Below the pieces are notes generated by a model that saw only the letters and a list, made by a program, of their open reading frames with translations, was not told where the DNA came from and searched no databases. Shown piece after piece: positions 56,270-64,000 of a stretch of DNA of 64,000 nt. This DNA comes from Roseivivax halotolerans. GTDB taxonomy: Bacteria; Pseudomonadota; Alphaproteobacteria; Rhodobacterales; Rhodobacteraceae. Where the stretch lies: the NCBI RefSeq assembly GCF_900115815.1, contig NZ_FOXV01000001.1:372001-436000 (forward strand), read 5' to 3'. Both the position numbers and the translations under genes were made by a program. The first letter of the stretch is position 1. Each line of letters starts with the position of its first letter.

Positions 56270-56325
56270 CCGTCCGGACGGGCTTATCGGACGCGACGTG
56301 GCCCCTCAACCGAGATAGCGCTATC
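56270..56325. promoter_or_regulatory. Two 12-bp palindromes between maeB and mutS
   Basis: CCGTCCGGACGG (56270-56281) and GATAGCGCTATC (56314-56325) are perfect palindromes in the 149-base divergent gap. The first is close to the maeB start. A small hairpin GACG-GCTTT-CGTC followed by TTTT lies further on (56335-56351). No regulator can be named. Confidence 0.35.
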
Positions 56326-56403
56326 GGCCCCGAATGACGGCTTTCGTCTTTTCCTAAAAGCAGGGCATGGATAGGTTCGCGAAGCAATGAATACGGGGGC
56401 TTC

Positions 56404-59055
56404 ATGACCGCAGCTACGCCGATGATGGCGCAATATCTCGAGATCAAGGGGCGGTATCCGAACGCGCTTCTCTTCTATCGCATGGGCGATTTCTACGAGC
56501 TCTTCTTCGACGATGCCGCGGCGGCCGCCGAAGCGCTGGATATCGCGCTGACGAAGCGGGGCAAGCATTCGGGAGAGGATATCCCGATGTGCGGCGTGCC
56601 GGTTCATGCCGCGGAAAGTTACCTGCTGACACTGATCCGAAAGGGGTTTCGGGTTGCGGTCTGCGAGCAGCTTGAAAGCCCGGCGGAGGCGAAGAAACGC
56701 GGAGCCAAGTCAGTCGTGAAGCGGGATGTGGTGCGCCTCGTCACCCCCGGCACCCTGACGGAGGAGAGCCTCCTCGAAGCTCGCCGCCACAATTTTCTGG
56801 CGGCTTTGAGCCAGGTTAGAGACGAGTTTGCATTGGCCTGGACGGATATCTCCACCGGCGTTCTGCACGTGATGCCTTTGGCCGAAGCGCGGATCGGAGC
56901 AGAACTCGCGCGCCTGTCGCCAGCCGAAGTCCTGGTCTCGGAAGGCAGCGAGGACAGGCTGCGGCCGGTTTTCGAAGATATGGGGATCGAGCCGACGCCG
57001 CTTTCCCGCGGCTCCTTCGACTCGAGCTCCGCAGAGGCGCGATTGTTGCGCCTGTTCGGGGTCGCGTCGCTCGAGCCCTTTGGCAATTTCCACCGCTCGG
57101 AGGTCTCGGCGCTGGGTGCGATCGTGGATTATCTCGATATCACCCAGAAGGGAAAATTACCGCTGCTTCGGCCGCCGCGCCAAGATAGCGCCTCGAGGCT
57201 TCTACAGATCGATGCGGCGACGCGGAGGAATCTGGAACTGACACGGGGCGCCGATGGAACGCGGGCCGGATCACTGCTGTCGGTGATCGACCGGACTGTA
57301 ACGGCAGGTGGTGCGCGGCTTTTGGAGCGCCGGCTCTCGGCCCCATCACGCGACCTTGCCCAGATCATCGCACGACACGATGCCATCGACTGGGCGCTGT
57401 CAAATCGGGATGTGTCTCTGTTTCTGCGCGATGCACTTCGAAAGGTGCCCGATATCGACCGCGCTCTGTCGCGCCTGGCACTCGATCGGGGCGGTCCGCG
57501 AGACCTGGCGGCTGTTCGTGCGGCGCTGGGACAGGCTCAGGATATCGCCGCCGGGCTTCCATCGAACGACTTGCCTGACCTCGTGCGGGACGCGGTTGCG
57601 GCACTGGCCGTGGAGACATCGCTTCTGCAATCCCTCGAGGAGGCGTTGGTTGCCGAGCCCCCACTCCTTGCGCGAGACGGAGGTTTCGTCGCGGACGGCT
57701 TCGATCCCGAGCTCGACGAGGCGCGGACGCTGAGAGACGAGGGTCGGAGCGTCATCGCGGGGCTTCAGGCGCGCTATGCGAATGAGACGGGCATCGGATC
57801 GCTCAAGATCAAGCACAACAACGTTCTTGGCTACTTCATCGAGACAACGGCGGCGCACGCATCAAAAATGATGGCCCCGCCGCATTCCGAGACCTTCATC
57901 CACAGGCAGACAACGGCGAACCAGGTGCGGTTCACGACTGTCGAGTTGTCAGAGCTGGAAACTCGCATCCTGAACGCCGGTGGCCGGGCGCTCGAGCTGG
58001 AAAAACGGCTCTATGATAGCCTGAAGTCGCAAGTTCTGGATGAAGCTGGGTTGTTGGGGGAGGTGAGTGCTGCCCTCGCTGAATGCGATCTTGCGACCTC
58101 GCTCGCCGATCTTGCCTCGGGCGAAGATTGGACACGGCCGCGCGTTGATGAGAGCCGCGCGTTTCACGTGGAACAAGGGCGTCATCCCGTGGTTGAGCGC
58201 GCACTGAGGTCACAGGGCGCGAGCGGCTTCGTTCCAAACGATTGCACGCTGTCCCCAGAGAAAGACGGCCCGGCGTTGGAGCTGCTTACTGGTCCCAACA
58301 TGGCAGGTAAGTCGACCTATCTGAGGCAGAACGCGCTGATTGCCATTCTGGCGCAGATGGGAAGCTTTGTGCCGGCAAATACCGCGCATCTGGGACTTGT
58401 GAGCCAGATCTTCAGCCGGGTCGGCGCCTCTGACGATCTGGCGCGGGGACGGTCCACCTTCATGGTGGAGATGGTCGAGACGGCGGCCATCCTGAACCAG
58501 GCCGACAGCCACGCGCTGGTCATTCTGGACGAGATCGGGCGCGGCACAGCGACATATGACGGGCTGTCGATTGCCTGGGCGACGCTCGAACATCTGGCAG
58601 AGGTCAACCGGGTCCGCGGGCTTTTCGCGACGCACTACCATGAATTGACGGTTCTGGGTGGGAAGCTAGACGGTGTCAGCAATGCGACCGTTGCCGTAAA
58701 GGAATGGGATGGTGAGGTCGTCTTCTTGCACGAGGTCCGTCCCGGTGCCGCGGATCGATCTTATGGCGTTCAGGTCGCTCAGCTTGCCGGATTGCCGAAA
58801 TCCGTTGTGGCGCGCGCGAAGTCAGTCCTCGAGGCACTCGAAAAGGGCGAGCGGGAGAAGACGACGCCCAAAGCCCTTATCGACGATCTGCCGCTCTTTT
58901 CCGTGGTCACCGCAGAAGCGGAACCCAGGAAAACAAAAGCCGCGCCATCCGAGGTTGAGGCGCGGCTTTCGGGACTGAACCCCGATGAGATGTCACCGAA
59001 GGAAGCGCTCGAGGCGCTCTATGAACTTCGCGCGCTTCTCGGAAACAAAGACTGA
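56404..59055 (+). CDS. mutS: DNA mismatch repair protein MutS
   Basis: The 883-residue protein has the mismatch-binding Phe-x-Glu in FYRMGDFYELFFDDA, the central domains with GALGAIVDYLDITQKG-like core, and the ATPase with Walker A GPNMAGKS at residues 630-637 and FMVEMVETAAILNQA, ILDEIGRGTATYDGLSIAWA. It recognises mismatches with MutL (not in window). A parS-like 16-mer lies at 58160-58175 and a grpE-directed terminator at 58936-58969, both inside the coding frame. Its stop touches the grpE stop with no gap. Confidence 0.98.
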   Translation: MTAATPMMAQYLEIKGRYPNALLFYRMGDFYELFFDDAAAAAEALDIALTKRGKHSGEDIPMCGVPVHAAESYLLTLIRKGFRVAVCEQLESPAEAKKRGAKSVVKRDVVRLVTPGTLTEESLLEARRHNFLAALSQVRDEFALAWTDISTGVLHVMPLAEARIGAELARLSPAEVLVSEGSEDRLRPVFEDMGIEPTPLSRGSFDSSSAEARLLRLFGVASLEPFGNFHRSEVSALGAIVDYLDITQKGKLPLLRPPRQDSASRLLQIDAATRRNLELTRGADGTRAGSLLSVIDRTVTAGGARLLERRLSAPSRDLAQIIARHDAIDWALSNRDVSLFLRDALRKVPDIDRALSRLALDRGGPRDLAAVRAALGQAQDIAAGLPSNDLPDLVRDAVAALAVETSLLQSLEEALVAEPPLLARDGGFVADGFDPELDEARTLRDEGRSVIAGLQARYANETGIGSLKIKHNNVLGYFIETTAAHASKMMAPPHSETFIHRQTTANQVRFTTVELSELETRILNAGGRALELEKRLYDSLKSQVLDEAGLLGEVSAALAECDLATSLADLASGEDWTRPRVDESRAFHVEQGRHPVVERALRSQGASGFVPNDCTLSPEKDGPALELLTGPNMAGKSTYLRQNALIAILAQMGSFVPANTAHLGLVSQIFSRVGASDDLARGRSTFMVEMVETAAILNQADSHALVILDEIGRGTATYDGLSIAWATLEHLAEVNRVRGLFATHYHELTVLGGKLDGVSNATVAVKEWDGEVVFLHEVRPGAADRSYGVQVAQLAGLPKSVVARAKSVLEALEKGEREKTTPKALIDDLPLFSVVTAEAEPRKTKAAPSEVEARLSGLNPDEMSPKEALEALYELRALLGNKD
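58160..58175. other. parS-like site inside mutS (ParB binding candidate)
   Basis: CGTTTCACGTGGAACA differs from the degenerate parS form TGTTYCACGTGRAACA only at the first base. It lies about 5.1 kb from the parB stop and encodes FHVEQ of MutS, so it is under coding constraint too. It fits an origin-proximal centromere site. Confidence 0.65.
58936..58969 (-). terminator. grpE terminator embedded in the mutS coding sequence
   Basis: On the - strand, AAAGCCGCGCC pairs with GGCGCGGCTTT (11 bp, 12-base loop) and runs into TTTTGTTTT, a classical intrinsic terminator 87 bases past the grpE stop. On the + strand the same bases encode part of the MutS C-terminal linker (KAAPSEVEARLSG). Confidence 0.75.
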
Positions 59056-59625
59056 TCAGCCCGGATTGGAGCTCACACCGACCTGGGCGGGCCGAAGCAG
59101 TCGGTCGTAGAGCATGAATCCTTCGGCGGAGACCTGGATAATATCGCCAGCCTTCGTTTCCGGCAGCGGCGCTTCGAACATCGCTTCGTGGATTTTTGGA
59201 TCGAACCGATCCCCCACGGCGGGAGTGATGACTTCGATCCCGTGCTTCTTGAAGACGGACAGCAATTCTTTGAGCGTCAGCTCTACGCCTTCGAGAAGCG
59301 CCGCGGAAATCTGCTTCTGCTCTTCGTTTGCAGCGGCCAAGGCACGCTGAAGATTGTCATAGACCGGCAACAGATCGCGGGCGAGGCGCGTGGAGCCATA
59401 CTGCTCCGCTTCGCGCCGGTCACGATCCGACCGCTTCCGGGCGTTTTCGGCATCGGCGAGTGCGCGCATGAATTTGTCGCGGTACTCGTCCCGCTCTGCC
59501 TCCAGCTCGGCGATGCGGTCCGCCTCGGTCGGTTCGGCGGTTTCGAATGCCTCTTCCTCTGCCTCGGCCTCTGCTTCGAGCGCATCAAGGTCGTCGAGGA
59601 AATCGTCGTCTTTGGGGTCTGCCAT
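59056..59625 (-). CDS. grpE: Nucleotide exchange factor GrpE
   Basis: The 189-residue cochaperone of DnaK has an acidic N terminus (DDDFLDDLDALEAEAEAEEEAFE), a long coiled coil (ELEAERDEYRDKFMRALADAENARKRSDRDRREA, in parts) and the C-terminal beta domain with VGDRFDPKIHEAMFEAP. The ATG at 59625 has GAGGA eight bases before it; another ATG (59637) would overlap hrcA by four bases. It follows hrcA directly and ends against mutS. DnaK is not in the window. Confidence 0.95.
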   Translation of the reverse strand: MADPKDDDFLDDLDALEAEAEAEEEAFETAEPTEADRIAELEAERDEYRDKFMRALADAENARKRSDRDRREAEQYGSTRLARDLLPVYDNLQRALAAANEEQKQISAALLEGVELTLKELLSVFKKHGIEVITPAVGDRFDPKIHEAMFEAPLPETKAGDIIQVSAEGFMLYDRLLRPAQVGVSSNPG

Positions 59626-59633
59626 CGTTGTCC

Positions 59634-60698
59634 TCATTTCCGGTCGGACAGCAGCTTGCCGACCAGCTGTGCGGTGTAGTCGACGATCGGAACGATCCGA
59701 CCGTAGTTTAGACGCGTGGGACCAATGACGCCCACCGCGCCGATTATCTTGCGATCCGAGTTCATATATGGAGACACGACCAGAGAGGAACCCGAAAGCG
59801 AGAAAAGTTTGTTCTCCGAACCAATGAAAATACGTACGCCTTCGCCATCTTCGGTCAATTCGAGGAACTCGGCGATATCGCGCTTTCGTTCGAGATCGTC
59901 AAAGAGCGAACGAATGCGTTCGAGATCCTCGTCCGGCACGTCCTCGCCTAGGAGATTCGCGCGTCCACGCACGATGAGCCGTTCGGAACGGTCGCTTTCC
60001 TCGGCCCAGACGGCAAGGCCTGATTCGACCATCTCATGCGCGAGCGAATCGATTTCCTGACGGCGGGCCGAGATGTCCTTGGCCACGTCGCGGCGCATAT
60101 CGGACAGGGTTCGCCCCTCCACGATGGCGTTGAGGAAATTCGCGGCCTCGCGCATCGCCGATGGCGTCATGCCTGGCGGCGGCGTGAAGACGCGGTTCTC
60201 CACCTGACCATCATCGAAGACCAGCACGACGAGGGCACGTGTCGGCGCGAGAGATACGAACTCGATATGCCGGATCGGAGCCTCGTGCTTCGGAGTCAGA
60301 ACGAGAGAGGCCCCTCGCGTGACGCCGGAAAGGGCCGAGCCCACACGATCGAGAAGATTGCCGACATCGTCAGTATTCGTGCCGAGCGTCGCGTCGATCC
60401 GGCTTCGGTCATTTGTATCGAGGTCACGGACCTCCAACAAACCATCGACGAACATGCGAAGGCCCATCTGGGTCGGGACCCGACCGGCACTGACATGCGG
60501 TGAATCGAGGAGGCCTAGATATTCAAGATCGTTCATCACGTTCCGAATCGTCGCGGCGGAGACCTTTTCGGAGAGTGTGCGCGTGAGGGTCCGCGATCCT
60601 ACGGGTTCACCGCTTTCAAGATAGCCCTCGACGACCTGCCGGAAGACCTCCCGCGAGCGATCGTTGAGCTGGCTGAATAAGTTTGTGTCGTCCTGCAT
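59634..60698 (-). CDS. hrcA: Heat-inducible transcription repressor HrcA
   Basis: The 354-residue protein has the HrcA N-terminal winged helix (LNDRSREVFRQVVEGYLESGEPVGSRTLTR, then SAATIRNVMNDLEYLGLL) and the GAF-like C-terminal part (VGVIGPTRLNYGRIVPIVDYTAQLV). HrcA represses groESL-type genes through CIRCE elements. No CIRCE is visible at its own promoter. Start ATG at 60698 gives the family N terminus. It precedes grpE and is divergent from rph. Confidence 0.96.
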   Translation of the reverse strand: MQDDTNLFSQLNDRSREVFRQVVEGYLESGEPVGSRTLTRTLSEKVSAATIRNVMNDLEYLGLLDSPHVSAGRVPTQMGLRMFVDGLLEVRDLDTNDRSRIDATLGTNTDDVGNLLDRVGSALSGVTRGASLVLTPKHEAPIRHIEFVSLAPTRALVVLVFDDGQVENRVFTPPPGMTPSAMREAANFLNAIVEGRTLSDMRRDVAKDISARRQEIDSLAHEMVESGLAVWAEESDRSERLIVRGRANLLGEDVPDEDLERIRSLFDDLERKRDIAEFLELTEDGEGVRIFIGSENKLFSLSGSSLVVSPYMNSDRKIIGAVGVIGPTRLNYGRIVPIVDYTAQLVGKLLSDRK

Positions 60699-60808
60699 AT
60701 TCAGTGAGATCCGGTCCCGACAAAAAACGACGTGATGACGGAGGTACATGGGGTTGCTGGCCCGGGCTTTGTCTCTGTATGCCCTAGCGCGAATGAAGGA
60801 GACCTCTC

Positions 60809-61522
60809 ATGCGTCCATCTGGCAGAAACCTAAATGAAATGCGCGCGGTTTCAATCGAGACCGATGTCACGAAACACGCTGAAGGATCCTGCATGATCCG
60901 GATCGGCGACACGCATGTGCTGTGCACGGCAAGCATCGAGGATCGTGTGCCGCCCTTCATCAAGGGTTCGGGCCTTGGTTGGGTCACGGCCGAATACGGG
61001 ATGTTGCCACGGTCCACCTCGAGCCGCATGCGCCGGGAAGCGACAAGCGGAAAACAGGGTGGTCGGACTGTCGAGATCCAGCGCCTGATCGGTCGCTCGC
61101 TGCGCGCCGGTGTGGATCGTGTTGCGATGGGCGAACGGCAGATCACCGTGGATTGCGACGTGATCCAAGCGGATGGCGGAACGCGTTGTGCATCCATCAC
61201 GGGGGGCTGGGTCGCGCTGAAGCTTGCCGTGGCGAAATTGATGAAAGCAGGTGACATCGTGTCTGATCCGCTCGTCTCGCCCGTGGCCGCGGTCAGCTGC
61301 GGTATCTATGCAGGTCAGCCGGTCCTGGATCTCGATTACCCCGAAGACAGCGAAGCCGGGGTCGACGGAAACTTCATCATGCGCGGCGACGGTCAACTGA
61401 TCGAGGTGCAGATGTCGGCAGAGGGTGCGGTTTTCTCGCGTGACCAGATGAGCGCGCTGCTCGATTTGGCCGAACATGGGGTTCGCGACCTGGTGGACGC
61501 GCAGCTCAAGGCCACCGGATGA
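60809..61522 (+). CDS. rph: Ribonuclease PH
   Basis: The 237-residue phosphorolytic exoribonuclease trims tRNA 3' ends. The N-terminal [31 protein letters not shown], the phosphate-binding [17 protein letters not shown]-like stretch and [18 protein letters not shown] are diagnostic. AAGGAG lies eight bases before the ATG. rdgB follows with an ATGA overlap. It is divergent from hrcA (110-base gap). Confidence 0.97.
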   Translation: MRPSGRNLNEMRAVSIETDVTKHAEGSCMIRIGDTHVLCTASIEDRVPPFIKGSGLGWVTAEYGMLPRSTSSRMRREATSGKQGGRTVEIQRLIGRSLRAGVDRVAMGERQITVDCDVIQADGGTRCASITGGWVALKLAVAKLMKAGDIVSDPLVSPVAAVSCGIYAGQPVLDLDYPEDSEAGVDGNFIMRGDGQLIEVQMSAEGAVFSRDQMSALLDLAEHGVRDLVDAQLKATG

Positions 61523-62130
61523 GCCGGGCGTTCGAAGGAGATCGACTTCTCGTAGCAACTCATAACGCCGGCAAGCTTGAAGAGATTGCCGCGCTGCTGA
61601 ACCCGCGTGGCGTGACCGTGGTCGGTGCTGCGGAGCTTGACCTCCCGGAGCCGGAGGAAACCGGCACCACCTTTGTCGAGAACGCCCGGATCAAGGCCCA
61701 TGCCGCCGCACAGGCCACTGGTCTGCCGGCGCTTTCCGATGATTCCGGCATCGAGATCGACGCGCTGGACGGTGCGCCCGGTGTCTATACTGCCGATTGG
61801 GCTGAAACTGAGAATGGACGCGACTTCGTGAAGGCGATGACGCGAGCCCATGAGCTTCTTGTCAAGGGTGCTGCCCCTCAACCTTGGACAGCGCGTTTCT
61901 GCTGCACGCTGGTTCTGGCGTGGCCGGACGGTCATGACGAAGTTTTTCCCGGAGTGATGGAGGGCCAGGTGGTCTGGCCAATGCGGGGAGACCAAGGTCA
62001 TGGATACGATCCGATTTTTCAGCCGACAGGTTTTGATGTGACGTTCGGCGAGATGGATCGCTGGAAAAAGAACGAGATCAGCCATCGCGCGGATGCGATG
62101 CGCAAGTTCCTGGACGGGTGTTTTGGCTGA
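61519..62130 (+). CDS. rdgB: XTP/dITP diphosphatase (RdgB/HAM1)
   Basis: The 203-residue enzyme removes non-canonical purine nucleotides. [18 protein letters not shown], the catalytic [25 protein letters not shown] and [18 protein letters not shown] (C-terminal) match the family. It overlaps rph by ATGA and hemW by eight bases, so rph-rdgB-hemW form one operon. Confidence 0.96.
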   Translation: MSRAFEGDRLLVATHNAGKLEEIAALLNPRGVTVVGAAELDLPEPEETGTTFVENARIKAHAAAQATGLPALSDDSGIEIDALDGAPGVYTADWAETENGRDFVKAMTRAHELLVKGAAPQPWTARFCCTLVLAWPDGHDEVFPGVMEGQVVWPMRGDQGHGYDPIFQPTGFDVTFGEMDRWKKNEISHRADAMRKFLDGCFG

Positions 62131-63298
62131 GAACTGGGAGACAGGCGGTTTCGGGCTCTATGTCCACTGGCCGTTCTGTGAGGCCAAGTGCCCGTATTGC
62201 GATTTCAATTCCCACGTTACCCGCAGCGTCGATATAGAACGGTGGCGTGCCGCATTTATAGCTGAGTTGCACCGGTGCTTTGAAGCGGTCGGGCCGCGCA
62301 GGCTGAACTCGATCTTCTTCGGAGGCGGCACGCCGAGCTTGATGGATCCCGGCCTTGTCGCAGATATTATCGACACCGCGACCGGCTTCTGGCAGCCGAT
62401 GCCGGACATCGAGATCACTCTGGAGGCAAACCCTCGATCGGTAGAAGCCGCGCGCTTTTCGGATTTTCGATCTGCAGGCGTCAATCGCGTGTCGATGGGG
62501 ATTCAAGCTCTCAACGACCGAGATCTCGCGCGGCTGGGGCGGCTGCATTCCGTCGACGAGTCCTTGAGGGCGTTGGGCACTGCAAGAGAGGTGTTCGAAC
62601 GTGTGAGCTTTGATCTCATCTATGCGCGGCAGGATCAGAGCCTTGATGACTGGCGGAATGAGCTGCGACGCGCCATGGATCTTGCCGGAGATCATGTGTC
62701 GCTCTATCAACTGACCATCGAACGCGGCACGGCGTTCTGGGAGCGGCAGAGGCGCGGCGCACTGCAGGGCTTGCCCGATGACGACAGAGCGGCGGACATG
62801 TTCGACGCGACCGATGAGATTTGCACGGCGCATGGGTTGAAACGCTACGAAGTCTCGAACCATGCAGTTCCAGGCGGAGAATCGCGTCATAACCTCGTCT
62901 ATTGGCGCTATGGAGACTACATCGGGGTCGGTCCCGGAGCGCATGGCCGGCTGACGCTCAATGGCACACGGTATGCGACTGAGGCCTGGCGCAATCCCGG
63001 AGCTTGGCTGGACGCCGTAGAGCGAGGAGACGGAACACGAGTTTTGGACCGCCTATCGGGCTGGGATCAAGCTCTCGAATACCTTATGTTGGGTCTGAGG
63101 ATCCAAGAAGGTATAGATATGGATCGTTTGCACAAATTTGATCCGCAGATCGCTACTCCCGAATTGTGCACGCCACTGAAAGATGCCGGGCTTCTTTGGC
63201 AAAGCGGTCAAAGGATCGGAGTGACCGATAGCGGTCAGCTCCTTCTGAATTCCGTCCTCGCGGAGCTTGTCCCGGACCAGGTCACCGAGACTGGCTGA
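62123..63298 (+). CDS. hemW: Heme chaperone HemW (radical SAM)
   Basis: The 391-residue protein has the radical-SAM cysteines Cys19, Cys23 and Cys26 in CEAKCPYCDFNSHV and the family motif FFGGGTPSLM, then GVNRVSMGIQALND and YEVSNHA. It inserts heme into respiratory enzymes; it is not the coproporphyrinogen oxidase. The likely start is TTG at 62123 ([18 protein letters not shown]), which fits homologues better than longer versions. The C terminus overlaps the convergent parB by 17 bases. Confidence 0.95.
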   Translation: MAENWETGGFGLYVHWPFCEAKCPYCDFNSHVTRSVDIERWRAAFIAELHRCFEAVGPRRLNSIFFGGGTPSLMDPGLVADIIDTATGFWQPMPDIEITLEANPRSVEAARFSDFRSAGVNRVSMGIQALNDRDLARLGRLHSVDESLRALGTAREVFERVSFDLIYARQDQSLDDWRNELRRAMDLAGDHVSLYQLTIERGTAFWERQRRGALQGLPDDDRAADMFDATDEICTAHGLKRYEVSNHAVPGGESRHNLVYWRYGDYIGVGPGAHGRLTLNGTRYATEAWRNPGAWLDAVERGDGTRVLDRLSGWDQALEYLMLGLRIQEGIDMDRLHKFDPQIATPELCTPLKDAGLLWQSGQRIGVTDSGQLLLNSVLAELVPDQVTETG

Positions 63299-64000
63299 GG
63301 ATTGCGCAGAGCGCGTCAAGCTGCTCGAGAGTGTCGTAAGAAATCGTAAGCCGACCCGCTTCCGCCCCAGGCTTATGGTCGATCGCGACCTTCATACCGA
63401 GCGCCGCCGCGAGATCACCTTCAAGCGCGCGCGTATCGGCATCCTTCTCGAAGCCCATATCATCGGATCGCGTCTTGCGACGCGTCGTTCGCGTCTCGTC
63501 TTCCTTCGCAAGCGCTTCAGCTGCGCGCACCGAGAGGCCTTTGGATATGATGGTGCGTGCGAGTCCCGACGGATCATTCGCCGTAATCAGGGCGCGCGCG
63601 TGCCCGGCTGACAACTTGCCCTCGGACACGAAGGACTGAACATCCTCGGGCAGGTTCAAAAGCCGCATCAGGTTTGCAATGTGGCTTCGGCTTTTCCCAA
63701 GTGCCTCGGCCAATTGCTCCTGAGTATGGCCGAACTTGAACATCAGCTGACGATAGCCGGCCGCCTCTTCGATCGCATTGAGATCTGCGCGCTGGATGTT
63801 CTCGATGATCGCGATTTCGAGAACTTCAGTGTCGTTCAGCTCGCGAATTAGAACCGGCATCTCGTGAAGCTTGGCAATCTGAGCCGCTCGCCACCGCCGC
63901 TCGCCAGCAACGATTTCGTAGCGACCCGGCGCGTCGTTTTTCTCACGGACGATGATCGGTTGAATAATGCCCTTCGAACGAATCGAATTGGCAAGCTCCT
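63282..64000 (-). CDS. parB: Chromosome partitioning protein ParB (5' end outside window)
   Basis: The frame is open to the right edge, so the start is missing and about 238 C-terminal residues are present. The ParB/Srx box with GERRWRAAQ (63880-63920 region, read on the - strand), the helix-turn-helix (HTQEQLAEALGKSRSHIANLMRLLNLP) and the C-terminal dimer domain are clear. It binds parS and loads SMC near the origin. parA would lie to the right. A parS-like site is about 5 kb away in mutS. The frame is intact as far as it can be seen. Confidence 0.96.
   Translation of the reverse strand, partial: ELANSIRSKGIIQPIIVREKNDAPGRYEIVAGERRWRAAQIAKLHEMPVLIRELNDTEVLEIAIIENIQRADLNAIEEAAGYRQLMFKFGHTQEQLAEALGKSRSHIANLMRLLNLPEDVQSFVSEGKLSAGHARALITANDPSGLARTIISKGLSVRAAEALAKEDETRTTRRKTRSDDMGFEKDADTRALEGDLAAALGMKVAIDHKPGAEAGRLTISYDTLEQLDALCAILSQSR

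Noticed and set aside
60699-60808. CIRCE operator or complete RpoH promoter before hrcA-grpE
   Set aside because: No TTAGCACTC-N9-GAGTGCTAA is present. A CCCCATGTA on the - strand resembles a heat-shock -10, but no CTTG lies at the right distance.
62123-63298. Oxygen-independent coproporphyrinogen III oxidase HemN
   Set aside because: The protein is shorter than HemN, the cysteine motif is CxxxCxxC without the following HemN-type C, and the rph-rdgB-hemW context fits the heme chaperone.

Overview
The window looks like ordinary chromosome of a high-GC marine-type alphaproteobacterium, most likely Rhodobacterales (Roseobacter-like). Pointers are the hemD / Mic60-like / hemY operon divergent from tsaD, the comF-grxC-nitrilase block, HslV with an N-terminal extension, a MotE-FliL // FliF-FliH-FliN-FliP flagellar block with a CtrA-like box, and the order parB, hemW, rdgB, rph, hrcA, grpE, mutS. 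parB at the right edge and a parS-like 16-mer in mutS suggest the right end lies near the replication origin. I see no prophage, insertion sequence, CRISPR array or obvious genomic island. No gap between genes exceeds about 240 bases.

Layout. 1-4.5 kb: end of addA, trxA, a phosphotransferase-fold gene, then hslVU behind an RpoH-like promoter. 4.5-10 kb: a lone peptide-binding protein, prolyl aminopeptidase, ubiG, and the operon comF-grxC-nitrilase-marR. 10-16.5 kb: a degenerate methyltransferase, hemH, a 64-residue membrane microprotein beside a nested palindrome, two L,D-transpeptidases around a CAP lipoprotein, and an RNA methyltransferase translationally coupled to a voltage-gated sodium channel. 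16.5-28 kb: a two-gene ABC exporter, cca, two Nudix genes, hslO, a receiver-PP2C phosphatase opposite an Hpt protein, an SDR, ilvA and a membrane protein. 28-35 kb: argG, a DUF1810 gene and the divergent flagellar block. 35-44 kb: glpD, an aminotransferase plus succinate-semialdehyde dehydrogenase with an Lrp-type regulator, an MFS transporter, an HD hydrolase and ahcY. 44-51 kb: a PRC-barrel protein, DUF2853, EVE, YciI, tsaD and the hemD-Mic60-hemY operon. 51-64 kb: tRNA-Thr(CGT), a sugar epimerase, periplasmic msrA, a ribokinase-type kinase, maeB, mutS, grpE-hrcA, rph-rdgB-hemW and the end of parB.

The themes are proteostasis (hslVU, hslO, hrcA-grpE), heme supply (hemH, hemD, hemY, hemW), redox control (trxA, grxC, msrA), cell-wall remodelling and motility. 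Genes are tightly packed: many same-strand pairs overlap by ATGA, and several convergent pairs share stop bases or abut with no gap. The unusual signals are mostly non-coding: a parS-like site in mutS, a grpE terminator written into the mutS coding sequence, a CtrA-like box with a TTG start for fliF, nested or competing inverted repeats at 12.35 and 39.9 kb, and tandem CCTAGG boxes before glpD. All gene names rest on reading translated sequence by eye; no database search was run.
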